A DNA stretch of 64,000 bases, taken from Acinetobacter sp. ANC 4173 (GTDB lineage Bacteria; Pseudomonadota; Gammaproteobacteria; Pseudomonadales; Moraxellaceae). Under the pieces are notes generated by a model that did no database searches, was not told the origin of the DNA, and saw only the letters and a list, made by a program, of their open reading frames with translations. Numbering within the stretch: the first letter of the stretch is position 1; each line of letters begins with the position of its first letter. The DNA lies in NCBI RefSeq assembly GCF_004331255.1, contig NZ_SJOF01000015.1:1-64000 (forward strand), in the 5' to 3' direction. Shown here piece by piece: positions 47,183 to 57,577 of the stretch. The position numbers and the translations under genes were made by a program.

Positions 47183-49471
47183 TTAGAAATTTTTACGGAA
47201 TGAAATGCCCAAATAGCGTTCATCATCTCTAGGGACTTGACGAGTAATACGGCTACCATTTGTGCTCAGTAAGGTCGCATATGATTTATCTGTTATATTT
47301 CGTACATTCAATGCCAATCGCCAGTCAGAAGCAGTATCAGCTAAAGCAATGCTCGCGTTCAAAAGCCCATATGCACCCTGAATGGTGTTTTGGTTTTGAT
47401 CGAGGCTGAACTGTACTTTGCTCTGCCATGCATATTGAGTTGAAAGTTCAATTTGCTTGTTATTTGCCAGAGTAAAATAGCGATCGAGCTGGGTATTAAA
47501 TTTCCAATCTGGAGAAAATGGCAACGGTTTACCATTTACATTCGGGCATGAAGTATCGGTAGCTGGACATTTGAAGTCATCAATGCGTGCATGTGTATAG
47601 GCACCTGAAAAGTTTAGTCCCCAATTAGGATTAATCTTATATACCGAATCAATTTCAGCACCATAGGTAGAGACACTTCCTGCATTAACCAAGCGGGTTA
47701 TCGGGAAACCATTTGGGTCGAGGGTTCTAAAATTTGCCTGATAGTTATCATAATCAGTATTAAATAACGCCACATTGACACGCAGGCGATTATTCAACCA
47801 TTGAGATTTGAGTCCAAGTTCGTAGGAGTTAGCCGTTTCTGGATCAATGACAGGTGTATCATTTTGCTGCATATTAAAATAAACGTTATATGCAGGACCT
47901 TTATAACCTCGCGAATAGGTAAAATAGCCCAATATATTCGGTGTAAAGTCATATTGAGGTCCAATGCGGCCTGAAACTCCAGTTTCACTGGTTGATCCTT
48001 CACTGCTAAATGAAGAACGAATAGCATTTCGGACACCTACACTGCTTGGAACAGTTGAAACTCGGCTGTGATCATAAGACAACTCATCTCGAGTAACACG
48101 TAAACCCGCAATCCATCTCAAGCGATTTGTGAAATGAAAGGTACCTTCGCCAAATGCAGCATAGTTAGTGCTGTCTGTGTTGTAGATTGCCTTACCAAAA
48201 TCTACGACATAGGCATTAGTGGCATTGTTATACCAAGTTGATTCACGTTGATAAGTCTCATCGTTTTTGTTTTTTGAAAAATATAGACCCGCGACATAAT
48301 CAATAAAACCATGATCGAGTGGTTTAATTCTAATTTCTTGAGAAAATTGCTTACTGTTAACATGACCTAAATCGGCAATTCCGGCAAAATTTGGTGTCGG
48401 AGCAGCAAGCTGATCACTGTCACCAATCTGTGTATTTTTCCATTGGCGAAAGGCCGTAATGGATGATAATTGATGATTGGTTAATGTCCAGTCTGCGGTG
48501 AGTGCTACACCCTGATTGGTATCATCAGTCGAGGCTTGGGTATTTTCAACCGTACTTCGATTGGTTGGAGATGCCACAACAGGCGATAATGCTGCTGCAT
48601 AGTTGGCATCGGTATTTTTAACCACAATACCTGTCGGGGCACTCCCTTTTTTATGCAGATAATCGGCAGTAAAGCCCAACACTAAACTATCGGTAGGCGT
48701 ATATTCAAATTTGGTTCTAAACCCATAGTTTTTATAGCCATTAACGTCTTGATTGGTTGTAAGGTTGTCTACATTGCCATCAAAATTACCTAATAGCGCC
48801 GAGACATTGGCAGTTAATTTTTCAGGAATTAATGTACCAGATGCTCCTAGTTTAATTCGTTGTTCACTATCACTAGTGGCATAGGCATCAATATAACCAG
48901 AGGTTTCACTGGTCGGATTTTTGGTCACAATATTGACTACACCTGCCGATGCATTTTTACCAAAAAGCGTTCCTTGGGGACCACGAAGCACTTCAATCCG
49001 ATCAACATCCAACAAGTCAAGTGTTGCTTGCCCTGGTCGGCTGTAAACAACGCCATCTATCACCGTTGAGACTGAAGGTTCAACACCCGGTGAAGTAGTA
49101 ACGGTTCCAATACCGCGAACAAACAAGGAAGTATCCTTATTAGAAGCTCCAGCCCGAAAGTTAACACTCGGTACTTGTGTGACCAATGTTTCAAGTGAGT
49201 TTCGTTGTTGCTTATCGAGTTCTTTTCCACTAATGACTGAAACGGCAACAGGTACTTTTTGAAGTGATTCTTCACGGCGTGTTGCTGTTACAACAACGGT
49301 CTCTAACTGCGCCACATCCTCTGAAGAACGTGCGGTGTTTGAGACTGTTTCTGCATGAGCTTGTCCCCAAACTGACAAGATACTCAGCGAAAGTAGACTT
49401 AAATTTAAAATTTTTTGTTTGGTTACTGACGTGAATGGATCACGCGTTACACTTTTCGAATATAACGACAT
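47183..49471 (-). CDS. TonB-dependent outer-membrane receptor, set 2
   Basis: 762 residues. Signal peptide ending WGQAHA at about residue 40, TonB box ETVVVTATRREE, plug motifs (VPVAVSVISGKELDKQQRNSLETLVTQVPSV; FVRGIGTV; VLRGPQGTLFGKNASAGVVNIVTKNP) and a C-terminal barrel ending GISFRKNF. Unlike the receptor at 42189 it has a normal signal peptide. It sits in an operon with a binding protein, dioxygenase and monooxygenase, so an organosulfur substrate is inferred. Confidence 0.92.
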   Translation of the reverse strand: MSLYSKSVTRDPFTSVTKQKILNLSLLSLSILSVWGQAHAETVSNTARSSEDVAQLETVVVTATRREESLQKVPVAVSVISGKELDKQQRNSLETLVTQVPSVNFRAGASNKDTSLFVRGIGTVTTSPGVEPSVSTVIDGVVYSRPGQATLDLLDVDRIEVLRGPQGTLFGKNASAGVVNIVTKNPTSETSGYIDAYATSDSEQRIKLGASGTLIPEKLTANVSALLGNFDGNVDNLTTNQDVNGYKNYGFRTKFEYTPTDSLVLGFTADYLHKKGSAPTGIVVKNTDANYAAALSPVVASPTNRSTVENTQASTDDTNQGVALTADWTLTNHQLSSITAFRQWKNTQIGDSDQLAAPTPNFAGIADLGHVNSKQFSQEIRIKPLDHGFIDYVAGLYFSKNKNDETYQRESTWYNNATNAYVVDFGKAIYNTDSTNYAAFGEGTFHFTNRLRWIAGLRVTRDELSYDHSRVSTVPSSVGVRNAIRSSFSSEGSTSETGVSGRIGPQYDFTPNILGYFTYSRGYKGPAYNVYFNMQQNDTPVIDPETANSYELGLKSQWLNNRLRVNVALFNTDYDNYQANFRTLDPNGFPITRLVNAGSVSTYGAEIDSVYKINPNWGLNFSGAYTHARIDDFKCPATDTSCPNVNGKPLPFSPDWKFNTQLDRYFTLANNKQIELSTQYAWQSKVQFSLDQNQNTIQGAYGLLNASIALADTASDWRLALNVRNITDKSYATLLSTNGSRITRQVPRDDERYLGISFRKNF

Positions 49472-49506
49472 TATTTACCCCATAATTAAGTTTTAAAAGA
49501 CGGTGC

Positions 49507-50574
49507 TTATTTCACTGATTTCAAATATTCGTACTGTTGAGTTGGCTTCCAGTAGGTCTTTAAATTTGATTGTTCAAGTGCTTGATTTACAAATGACGGA
49601 TTAACCCAGCTTTTGACGTCAATATTTTTGCGTATCAACCCTTGTTGCGTAGCCAAAGTGATTTTTTGCTGCAATTGTTGGGTGTAATAGCCATCAAATA
49701 ACGGTGAATATAAAAATTTCAGATTTACACCATTGAGTTCCTGCGCATATACAGAGGCTGGATAGCCTGATTGGGTAAAAAAGAGTGCGACTTGAGGTAC
49801 TCGATTTTGCTCATTTGAGAGCCAATTCAGACCTTTTATAACCTGAGTCACAACCTGTTGTGTTTCATTTGGATGTTGTCGAATAAAAGATTGACGACCT
49901 AAAAACACGCCTTGAGTAGATCCTGCACCCTTTAATTGACGACTACTTACAGGCAAATTAACGATGTGTTTGTCACGCAATGAAAAAAATCGAGAAGGTC
50001 CCCATGACGCATCAATTTTTTTTGCGGCCAAAGCGGCATTAACGGCGTTAAAGTCTAAATTGACCACTCGAACATCACTGAGCTTTAACCCTTGGCTGTT
50101 CAATGCACTCACAAATGACAACTCATCTGCCGTACCACGTAATAAGCCAACACGTTTTCCTTTTAATTCAGCAAAATTTTTGATCGAAAGATCGGATCTC
50201 ACTGCCAGATAATTGGTGATGCCGCGCGCCGTTGGAACAAGTAATTGAGTATCTAATCCATTGGCTTTACCAATGATCGGAGGTAAATCCCCTAAAAATG
50301 CGAAATCCAGTTGATTGTTGGCCAATGCTTCGTTAATGGCTGGCCCAGCACCTTTAAAAAAGTACCATTGCACTTTGACATTCTGTTTTGCGAGTTCCTG
50401 CTCAAGCCATTTTTTGTTGTAAAGTACATCAACAACTCCTCCACCCGCATGTTTCTGACCGGCAGTCAAATCGGGAGAACCAATTCGGATTGTTTTAAGG
50501 CTTTCAGCATAACTGGCATGTCCATAAGCCAATAAGCTCAGCAAGATCAATTTTTTAAAAATTGATGGTTTCAT
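49507..50574 (-). CDS. ABC substrate-binding protein (SsuA/AtsR type), set 2
   Basis: 355 residues from ATG 50574 (MKPSIFKKLILLSLLAYGHASYA is a signal peptide cleaved before ESLKT). SsuA-like fold with TIRIGSPDLTAGQKHAGGGVVDVLY, WYFFKGAGPAINEALANNQLDFAFLGDLPPIIG, GTADELSFVSALNS and NAALAAKKIDASWGPSRFF. It is paralogous to the protein at 37003 but properly secreted. It probably feeds the same ABC transporter. Confidence 0.9.
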   Translation of the reverse strand: MKPSIFKKLILLSLLAYGHASYAESLKTIRIGSPDLTAGQKHAGGGVVDVLYNKKWLEQELAKQNVKVQWYFFKGAGPAINEALANNQLDFAFLGDLPPIIGKANGLDTQLLVPTARGITNYLAVRSDLSIKNFAELKGKRVGLLRGTADELSFVSALNSQGLKLSDVRVVNLDFNAVNAALAAKKIDASWGPSRFFSLRDKHIVNLPVSSRQLKGAGSTQGVFLGRQSFIRQHPNETQQVVTQVIKGLNWLSNEQNRVPQVALFFTQSGYPASVYAQELNGVNLKFLYSPLFDGYYTQQLQQKITLATQQGLIRKNIDVKSWVNPSFVNQALEQSNLKTYWKPTQQYEYLKSVK

Positions 50575-50624
50575 GATCTTTTCCACATTTTTATTGATAA
50601 ATCAGCGCTGTATTATTTAGACGC

Positions 50625-51533
50625 TTATAAAGTAGATGGCTTAATTTGCTTACTCGCTTTACCATCGATATCAACAGGCACATCACCTGCTAACGTAACG
50701 CGTCGCATAACACGCAAAGCTTTGCCATAATCATTGACAGCTAAATGCTGCGTGGCACGGTTGTCCCAAATGGCGACATCTCCGTTTTTCCACGTCCAGC
50801 GAATCGTGTTTTCAGGCTTGGTTATACGATCTTGAAAAATTTCAAACAGCTTGTTGGACTCTTTAGCAGTCAGACCCACAAATCGTTTAAAAAATTGGCC
50901 TAAAATTAAAGTCCTCTTCCCAGTTTCAGGATGCACTCTGACCAATGGGTGTTCCGCTTCGTAGACAGTTGAAGCAAAGATTTTTTGATGGCGTTTTACA
51001 ACGTCCTCACTTGCTGAAGGACGAAAACCACCATAATCAAAATCATTGGTATGAATTGCACGGAGCTGATTGGCAAGAAGTTTTAGCGGCTCTGGTAATT
51101 CATCGTAGGCTGCTTCCGTGTTTGCCCATGTGGTATCACCCCCTCGATTGGGTGTAGTTACCGCTCTTAAAATGCTGATTTTTGGATAATTTGAAACAAA
51201 GGTGACATCGGTATGCCAAACGTCAGCGCGACCATCATGACGGGAATCAAGTTCAAATATATAAGTCGAACCCTCTGCCACTGGAACAGTAGGATGAGAA
51301 ATAGGTTGCCCAAGCAATTCTGCAAACTTTTCCTGCCCGTGATCAGTTAAATGTTCCTGATTACGGAAAAAAATAACTTTATGTTCAAGCAATGATAGTC
51401 TGATTTGATTCAAGACCTCAGCATTAAGGTTTGAAGATAATTCAATACCATTAATTTGTGCACCGATACGACCTGCTAAAGGAATCACATCGATTAACTC
51501 ACTCACTGGTTTTTTTATTAATAAATCTGCCAT
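50625..51533 (-). CDS. TauD/AtsK-family dioxygenase, set 2
   Basis: 302 residues. Iron ligands H107 and D109 (DVWHTDVTF), the distal His in [15 protein letters not shown], and the following Arg (ALRVMRR) are all present. It is clearly paralogous to the enzyme at 38181 (shared stretches include LEHKV and FFKRFVGL). It is the second gene of the operon after the Crp-type regulator and precedes its binding protein by 50 bases. Substrate: an alkyl sulfate ester or alkanesulfonate. Confidence 0.9.
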   Translation of the reverse strand: MADLLIKKPVSELIDVIPLAGRIGAQINGIELSSNLNAEVLNQIRLSLLEHKVIFFRNQEHLTDHGQEKFAELLGQPISHPTVPVAEGSTYIFELDSRHDGRADVWHTDVTFVSNYPKISILRAVTTPNRGGDTTWANTEAAYDELPEPLKLLANQLRAIHTNDFDYGGFRPSASEDVVKRHQKIFASTVYEAEHPLVRVHPETGKRTLILGQFFKRFVGLTAKESNKLFEIFQDRITKPENTIRWTWKNGDVAIWDNRATQHLAVNDYGKALRVMRRVTLAGDVPVDIDGKASKQIKPSTL

Positions 51534-51652
51534 ATCATCGTTCTCATCATTGATGGTATGAGTTTAGAAATTACCCCTTTAAAATTCTGCAACAAAAATT
51601 ACATAGCATTTCTGCATTTATGAAAAATTATTCATAATTCGTCATAATCTCT

Positions 51653-52450
51653 TTAGCGCAGTAAGGCTTTTAATTTGTCGATGTCTTTGACGGAGATATG
51701 ATTGTATTTTGTTTCAATAATGCCTTCTTCAACAAACCACTGAATTTCCTTTCTGATACTTTGTCTCGATATTTTTAAAAGTTCTGCCAAATTTTCTTGT
51801 GAGAGTTTTAATAAAACTTCGATGCCTTTTTGAGTTTGGGTAGAAAAAAATTCGATTAAATAGATGAGCTGTCGCGCAATTTGTACTTTTAAAGGTTGTG
51901 TAGATGTATGATAGATATCATTGTCTAAAAGACGTGTTCTCTGGCATACCAATTTTAAGACCTGATACAACATGCGTGAATTGTGCTGTATGATGTGCTT
52001 AAAGATATGTTCAGGAATGGTTGCTATCACAGTTGCTTCGTGTGCAACATATTCATGCTCTAAGGCAGATTCAGAAATAAGATAGACTATATTTAATAGT
52101 GCACCTGTAGGAATAAAACGATGAATAAGATATTTTCCATCGTATGAATTCCAACCTAACTTGAGTACACCACTTAAAATAATGATCAGTTCACCACAGT
52201 TTTGATGTCTCGAATATAGCACTTGTCCTTGATAAAGATGCTTTATCTTAATTTCATTGAATAACTTCTGCTTTTCTTCAAGCGAACATGCGTCCATAAA
52301 TTCACATTCTGACAGCATTTGTTCAGCCAGTTTTTTATATTCAAAGGTAATGTTGAAATCTTGATAACGATTGATATGAGTTTGATCTAATAAATCTAAA
52401 AAATGATCATAGTTATCTCTTCTTTTGTCGTTATAAACAAGTGTTGTCAT
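51653..52450 (-). CDS. Crp/Fnr-family regulator, set 2
   Basis: 265 residues, paralogous to the regulator at 39357: an N-terminal effector barrel (LYQGQVLYSRHQNCGELIIILSGVLKLGWNSYDGKYLIHRFIPTGALLNIVY) and a winged helix (LSQENLAELLKISRQSIRKEIQWFVEEGIIETKYN). It is the first gene of the dioxygenase-binding protein-receptor-monooxygenase-reductase block, 119 bases before the dioxygenase. Confidence 0.85.
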   Translation of the reverse strand: MTTLVYNDKRRDNYDHFLDLLDQTHINRYQDFNITFEYKKLAEQMLSECEFMDACSLEEKQKLFNEIKIKHLYQGQVLYSRHQNCGELIIILSGVLKLGWNSYDGKYLIHRFIPTGALLNIVYLISESALEHEYVAHEATVIATIPEHIFKHIIQHNSRMLYQVLKLVCQRTRLLDNDIYHTSTQPLKVQIARQLIYLIEFFSTQTQKGIEVLLKLSQENLAELLKISRQSIRKEIQWFVEEGIIETKYNHISVKDIDKLKALLR

Positions 52451-52546
52451 TCGTCATCTCACCATCAAATTGAAGCTCTAAAATAGACCATACAACCTAA
52501 TCGTGAAATTCAAGTTTAATATAAATTTAGATTAAACAATTATATA

Positions 52547-52579
52547 AAAATCAAGATCTCAAATTTGGATCTTGATTTT
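52547..52579 (-). terminator. Terminator after exbD
   Basis: A 12-bp perfect stem, AAAATCAAGATC / GATCTTGATTTT, with a 9-nt loop and a T-run on the minus strand, 28 bases after the exbD stop. It separates the transporter/TonB operon from the regulator operon. Confidence 0.82.
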
Positions 52580-52606
52580 CTTTCTTGCTATTTCTTTTAA
52601 TCAAAC

Positions 52607-53014
52607 TTAAGACTTAGGCGATGTAATGACTGATAGTTTATCAACACCTACCCGTTCTATGCTGGCCAGTAACTTGGCAACTGTACCATAAGGAACTGTC
52701 TCATCTGCATTCAGATTCAGTGCCAGTTTAGGATTAGCCGCCTTACGCGTTTGGATTGCTTGTTCAAAGTGTTCAAGCGTGACTTTGTCTTTGTCCAGAT
52801 AAATTTCCCCTTTTGGCTTAACACTAATGACCACTGCTTTGGTTTGATCTGTCACCTGCGTCGGTGCAGCTTTGGGTAAGTTTACCTTAACAGTATTGGT
52901 CAGTAAGGGCGCCGTGACGATAAACACAATCAACAGAACCAACATCACGTCCACTAGAGGGGTAATGTTGATCTCGCTGACCACATCATCTTGCTCCGAT
53001 GTTGAAATTGCCAT
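52607..53014 (-). CDS. exbD: ExbD-like proton channel subunit
   Basis: 135 residues. One membrane helix near the N-terminus (VSEINITPLVDVMLVLLIVFIVTAPLL) carries the conserved Asp of the ExbD/TolR channel; a periplasmic domain follows. The start overlaps the exbB stop by one base (TAATG). It ends the operon atsB-atsC-tonB-exbB-exbD. Confidence 0.93.
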   Translation of the reverse strand: MAISTSEQDDVVSEINITPLVDVMLVLLIVFIVTAPLLTNTVKVNLPKAAPTQVTDQTKAVVISVKPKGEIYLDKDKVTLEHFEQAIQTRKAANPKLALNLNADETVPYGTVAKLLASIERVGVDKLSVITSPKS

Positions 53015-53748
53015 TATGCATATACCTTTTCTTTATTGTGGGTATGGCTTAACTCGCTGGCTGGAGTGATCGTACTTGTTGTTTTTACCTTAATCGTCTT
53101 AAGCTGGAAACCTGATTTCTGGTTTAGGCTGACAAAATCGGTCGCAAAGTCATCTAGTTCTGCACCGATAGCTTTTACTTTACGCACAAAATAGTTATAT
53201 GCCAGTACCGCTGGAACAGCCACTGCAATCCCGATGCCTGTTGCAACTAGCGCTTCACCAATTGGCCCTGCGACTACATCCATACTGGCATTACCCGAAT
53301 GTGCAATTGCCTGTAAAGCATGGATAATCCCAAAGACTGTACCAAATAAGCCAATGAAAGGTGCATTATTACCAATCGATGCAAGTAAGGCAGAACCATT
53401 TTCTAGCTGGCGACGTTCTGACAAAATTTGTTTGCGTAAATGGCGCTCGAGTAAATCTTGACGGCTCCAGCTATGTTGTAAATCTTGATGAGTCTCATCG
53501 TCTGCATCGGCAAGTGTTTTAAAACCCGTGTGTGCAATACGTGCCACAGGCCCTTGTCCTGTTTCCGATTTCTGAATGGCATCTTGCAGATTTTTGGCAC
53601 TCCAGAATTCTTCGGCAAAGGCTTTGCTTTGGCGGTTGGCTTTTTGGGTTTGAACCAGTTTAATGACAATCAAACCCCACGTCACAATTGAAAAAGTAAC
53701 CAATAACCAGATAGTCCCATCGTGGATCAGAGAGTTTATATCACTCAT
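53014..53748 (-). CDS. exbB: ExbB-like proton channel subunit
   Basis: 244 residues with three membrane helices (LLVTFSIVTWGLIVIKLVQ; ALLASIGNNAPFIGLFGTVFGIIHAL; GPIGEALVATGIGIAVAVPAVLAYNYFV), the MotA/TolQ/ExbB pattern. It uses the proton gradient to energise TonB. It lies 37 bases after tonB. Confidence 0.94.
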   Translation of the reverse strand: MSDINSLIHDGTIWLLVTFSIVTWGLIVIKLVQTQKANRQSKAFAEEFWSAKNLQDAIQKSETGQGPVARIAHTGFKTLADADDETHQDLQHSWSRQDLLERHLRKQILSERRQLENGSALLASIGNNAPFIGLFGTVFGIIHALQAIAHSGNASMDVVAGPIGEALVATGIGIAVAVPAVLAYNYFVRKVKAIGAELDDFATDFVSLNQKSGFQLKTIKVKTTSTITPASELSHTHNKEKVYA

Positions 53749-53785
53749 GTTAAAATTCCTTATAGATCAATATTAAGTTAAAAAA

Positions 53786-54610
53786 TTATTTCGGGAGTTG
53801 ATAGTGAATAGGAACATCGACCCAACCTTCGACTGGTGTTTTTCCTTTTAAGGCGGGTGAGAATTTCCATTGTTTTACAGTTCTCACCGCTGCACTATCG
53901 AGTATTTTTTTGCCACTGCTCTGTTTGACTGTCACACTGTCAGGACTGCCATTTGGCAGAACTTTCACCCTCAAGATGACTGATCCTTCCCAACCCCGGT
54001 CGAGAGCCTGTTCAGGATATTCAGGCGCAGGATTACTCAAATAACCTGCATAGCCTTTTGCTTCAGTAACAGGCAAGTTGTCGTCAGAGGTTTTTGCTGG
54101 TGCGTCAGTGGGTTTTGCAACTGATTGCTGAACAGGAGCCGCCACCACGTTCTTACTTAAGGGTTCCGCTACAGGTCGTGGTTGCTCTATTGCCTTATGC
54201 TGTTCAACGTGTTTCTGTACCGGTTTAGTTGGCTCTACCTGCTTTTGTACAGGCTGAGGCATCTGGCTAACAGGTGGTATCTTTGGCTTTTGCACCACTG
54301 GAGGGATTTTAGGTTCAATCACCTTGGGTGGTTCAGGTGGTTTGACAATTTCTATCACCACAGGGTCAGGTGTTTTGACGTCAAGCTGAGGCGTAGGAAG
54401 TTGTTTAGCGATATACCAGATTCCCAAATGTGCCGCAGCAACGGCGACAATCGCGATTGCCAAAGCATTCTTTTTTGGCTCAACAGGATCATTTCCAACC
54501 TCTACGTTATGGCTAAAAGGATCATTAACCGTCGTTGTATGGGGGACTTGATTGGATAATTGCCCGAATAAAAATGCTTTTCTAATCGAGCCTTGACTAA
54601 ATTCACTCAT
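53786..54610 (-). CDS. tonB: TonB energy transducer dedicated to this island
   Basis: 274 residues from ATG 54610 (GGAG upstream). A membrane anchor (ALAIAIVAVAAAHLGIWYIA) is followed by a Pro/Lys/Gln-rich spacer (about 80-165, with repeats of the type PPVVQKPKIPPVSQMPQPVQKQ) and the TonB C-terminal domain (YPEQALDRGWEGSVILRVKVLPNGSPDSVTVKQSSG...VPIHYQLPK). It is directly downstream of the ABC ATPase gene (12 bases) and should energise the receptors at 42189 and 47183. Confidence 0.94.
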   Translation of the reverse strand: MSEFSQGSIRKAFLFGQLSNQVPHTTTVNDPFSHNVEVGNDPVEPKKNALAIAIVAVAAAHLGIWYIAKQLPTPQLDVKTPDPVVIEIVKPPEPPKVIEPKIPPVVQKPKIPPVSQMPQPVQKQVEPTKPVQKHVEQHKAIEQPRPVAEPLSKNVVAAPVQQSVAKPTDAPAKTSDDNLPVTEAKGYAGYLSNPAPEYPEQALDRGWEGSVILRVKVLPNGSPDSVTVKQSSGKKILDSAAVRTVKQWKFSPALKGKTPVEGWVDVPIHYQLPK

Positions 54611-54622
54611 CAATAACTCCAA

Positions 54623-55438
54623 TTAACCAATTTTGTCTTCGGTCAAAATCCGAAAAATCTGTTCTTTTAATTGATGCAATTCAAAACTTGAACGATTTCG
54701 AGGACGCGGCAAGTTAATGGGAATAATCTGTTCAACACGACCGGGTTTGGGTTTTAAAATCACTACACGATCTGCCAGAGTAACGGCCTCTTCCACATCA
54801 TGCGTAATAAAAACAGTGGTCATTTTTTGTTGGGATTGAATGCGTAGCAATTCGTTTTGCATTTGATGCCGTGTTAATGCGTCCAGTGCACCAAACGGTT
54901 CGTCCAACAGGAAAATACGAGGTTGCACAACAAGACTACGTGCAATGGCTACACGTTGAGACATCCCCCCAGATAGTTGATGTGGATACGCCTTTTCAAA
55001 GCCATTTAAACCAATCAACTCAATTGTTTTCTGGACCAGAATATCTTTATCACGCGCATTTAACGTCTCATTTAATAAACCCAGCTCAATGTTTTGCTCA
55101 ACGGTCAGCCAAGGGAATAGGCGATGTTCTTGAAAAACTACCGCTCGATCGCCGCCAATCCCGCTTACATCCGCACCATCAATTAAAATCCGACCATCAA
55201 AATCTTGGTCTAGTCCTGCCAAAAGACGTAAGAGCGTAGATTTACCGCAGCCACTGCTACCTACAATCGCAATAAACTCCCCTTCTTTAATTTCTAGATT
55301 AAAGTCGTGAATAACCTTGACAGGTTGTTGATTGACGACAAAAGACTTATGGACATGGTGAAATGCCACACGTGTTTGAGCATTAGATTGAAAAGATTGG
55401 TGATGTTTTTCAGTATTTGTATTAAGGGTAATTGTCAT
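54623..55438 (-). CDS. ABC transporter ATP-binding protein (SsuB/TauB/AtsC type)
   Basis: 271 residues. Walker A GSSGCGKST, signature LSGGMSQRVAIARSL, Walker B IFLLDEPFGALDALTRHQM and the switch His in TTVFITHDVEEAVTLADRVVIL are all present. It belongs to the nitrate/sulfonate/taurine group and powers the permease encoded 9 bases upstream. Confidence 0.93.
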   Translation of the reverse strand: MTITLNTNTEKHHQSFQSNAQTRVAFHHVHKSFVVNQQPVKVIHDFNLEIKEGEFIAIVGSSGCGKSTLLRLLAGLDQDFDGRILIDGADVSGIGGDRAVVFQEHRLFPWLTVEQNIELGLLNETLNARDKDILVQKTIELIGLNGFEKAYPHQLSGGMSQRVAIARSLVVQPRIFLLDEPFGALDALTRHQMQNELLRIQSQQKMTTVFITHDVEEAVTLADRVVILKPKPGRVEQIIPINLPRPRNRSSFELHQLKEQIFRILTEDKIG

Positions 55439-55447
55439 GGTCTGACC

Positions 55448-57073
55448 TCAATTTTTTCGCCAAGATGTTGCGTAGTTTTCAGTTATTTTGCCCAGCCATG
55501 CCAGAATCGCGCCCAAACCAGCGACCAAAACGGTTGCTGCTATCACACGGTCCATTTCAAAGTTTTGCTGTGCTGCCATCATGTAGCTACCTATGCCAAT
55601 TCCAGAGCCCATCAGGTATTCAGCTCCAAAAGATGCCATCCACGAATAGAGCAATGCCAATCGAAACCCAGCAAACATTGAAGGTGCAATGCTAGGTAAA
55701 TTCAAAAGCGTTAAGCGCTGAAGCAATGTCATTCTTAAGGTGCTCGATACTTCAACAAGCTGCATTGGAATGCTCGACATTCCTTTCCATGTCGCAATAA
55801 ACATCGGAAAAAATGTCGCTATTGAAATGAAAACAATTTTTGATAAATCTTCGAGCCCAAACCAAGCTGTCAGTAGCGGAATCCAAGCAAAAATAGCGAT
55901 TAAACGTAATGTATTGAGTGTAGGTGCCAACAGATTTTCAATAGGCTTAAATAGCCCCACTACAATTCCCACTGAAGCCCCAATTAGCCCGCCAATAAGC
56001 AAACCCAAAATTGCACGATAAAGGCTGTAATACATGGCAGTGGTGAGTGAAAAATCTTGAATGCCTGACCACAGCGCCTCTAATACTTTCCACGGCGCGG
56101 GCAAAATTTGACTCGACATCACACCAAACCAACTGCTCATTGCCCAAAGCACCATTAGACTCAAAGGTAAAACCCATGACTTGAAAACATCGGTTCTGCT
56201 TTTTTTGTGAAAAGCATGAGCACTTAAAGCAGCATGGGGCCAGAACACCAACTTACGTTCAATTTGATGCAGGATAAAATCGAAAATAATTCCTACAGAT
56301 GCGATCACAAAAATCGTGACAAAGACAATATCGAGCTGAAATAGCTGACGACCTGTCACCATCAAATATCCAATGCCTTCCGATGAAGCCAACAACTCAA
56401 CAGCAATTAAGCTCGTCCAGCCTGCTGCAACAGCCAGTCTTAAACCCGTAAAGAAATATGGAAGTGTCGCTGGCAGGACAAGTTTTGTGAGCAAGGTTAG
56501 ACGATTAAACTGTAAAATTGCTGCCATTTCTTTGAGTTTGGGTTGAATATCACGTACCCCTGCCTGAGTATGTAAGGCAATCGGCACCATCGTGGCCTTA
56601 AAAATTATGAAAATTTTTAAACTATTTTCGATGCCGAGCCAGATCATGAGCAGAGGTAACCAAGCCAATGTTGGGATAATCACCAACGCATAAAACGTTG
56701 CAGATAAGTATTGTTCTGCAATGCGGCTATAGCCCAGTAAAACACCTAAAAATACGCCGCCTAACACACCTGACAACAGGCCAAAACCAAAACGCTCAAG
56801 ACTGATCGCAAGCTGTGACCATAGATCTTGAGATGCGATTTCAACGAAAGAATTCCACGTGTCTTTTGGGGTGGGTAAAATTTGAGCAGGCATCCATTGT
56901 TCGTTTGACGCGATCCACCACAGTAAGAATAAACAAAGAGGTACAATCCAATAGATCGCAAGCGAGTTAAAATACCCAACAGAAATGAACCATTGTTTCT
57001 TGGTATTCTTCCAGACAATGCTAGATGAATTTTTTTGCGAAATTATTTCTTTCATATCTCGATACATATCCAT
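55448..57073 (-). CDS. Double-length ABC permease (two SsuC-like domains fused; AtsB-like)
   Basis: 541 residues, about twice the length of SsuC/TauC. The N-half (about 35-275) contains FGFGLLSGVLGGVFLGVLLGYS and the EAA-type loop AAILQFNRLTLLTKLVLPATLPYFFTGLRLAVAAGW; the C-half (about 305-535) repeats it as AILGLLIGGLIGASVGIVVGLF and SSTLRMTLLQRLTLLNLPSIAPSMFAGFRLALLYSW. The two halves would form the whole membrane channel from one chain. The start is uncertain: M codons at 57073, 57067 and 57055. An 8-bp inverted repeat lies just upstream at 57074-57104. Confidence 0.88.
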   Translation of the reverse strand: MDMYRDMKEIISQKNSSSIVWKNTKKQWFISVGYFNSLAIYWIVPLCLFLLWWIASNEQWMPAQILPTPKDTWNSFVEIASQDLWSQLAISLERFGFGLLSGVLGGVFLGVLLGYSRIAEQYLSATFYALVIIPTLAWLPLLMIWLGIENSLKIFIIFKATMVPIALHTQAGVRDIQPKLKEMAAILQFNRLTLLTKLVLPATLPYFFTGLRLAVAAGWTSLIAVELLASSEGIGYLMVTGRQLFQLDIVFVTIFVIASVGIIFDFILHQIERKLVFWPHAALSAHAFHKKSRTDVFKSWVLPLSLMVLWAMSSWFGVMSSQILPAPWKVLEALWSGIQDFSLTTAMYYSLYRAILGLLIGGLIGASVGIVVGLFKPIENLLAPTLNTLRLIAIFAWIPLLTAWFGLEDLSKIVFISIATFFPMFIATWKGMSSIPMQLVEVSSTLRMTLLQRLTLLNLPSIAPSMFAGFRLALLYSWMASFGAEYLMGSGIGIGSYMMAAQQNFEMDRVIAATVLVAGLGAILAWLGKITENYATSWRKN

Positions 57074-57548
57074 ACATTCTGCTGTTATAGATCTCTCAGA
57101 ATGTTTAACTAACCGTATACCTGATGATCATCTATCCGCGTCATTCAGATCTAATGTGAGACGTGTTGTGATCATCTTTGGTGTTATGCTCTGGATGAGT
57201 GTAAAGAGAGATGTTTTGTTTAACTGTCTACACAGGTACAAAGATCAGAAAATATTTATATTTATAAATAAGAGATAAAGATAAGAATCTACTTATATAG
57301 TTTGTTTCGATTAATTAAACCTTGACTGTACTAGAGCAACTAGTTGTACTTTAAATATTAGGTGCAGGCTTATTCATCAACACCATCGACTAAATGTAAC
57401 TTAAGATAATGTTGATTCTATCTGGCAAGAAATTATAACTTTATGGAAAGTTAGAACAGCAGAACAAAATGAAATCATTCGAACAGATATTAAGCTTTCT
57501 CAAAATTCAACAGCATATGTATGATTGGAAGTACATTATCGACAATAA

Positions 57549-57577
57549 AAAAAGCCCGACATCCTGTCGGGCTTTTT
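57549..57577. terminator. Strong bidirectional terminator
   Basis: Stem AAAAAGCCCGAC / GTCGGGCTTTTT with a 5-nt loop, A- and T-runs on both sides. No gene ends close to it on either strand, so its gene may have been lost. Confidence 0.85.
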
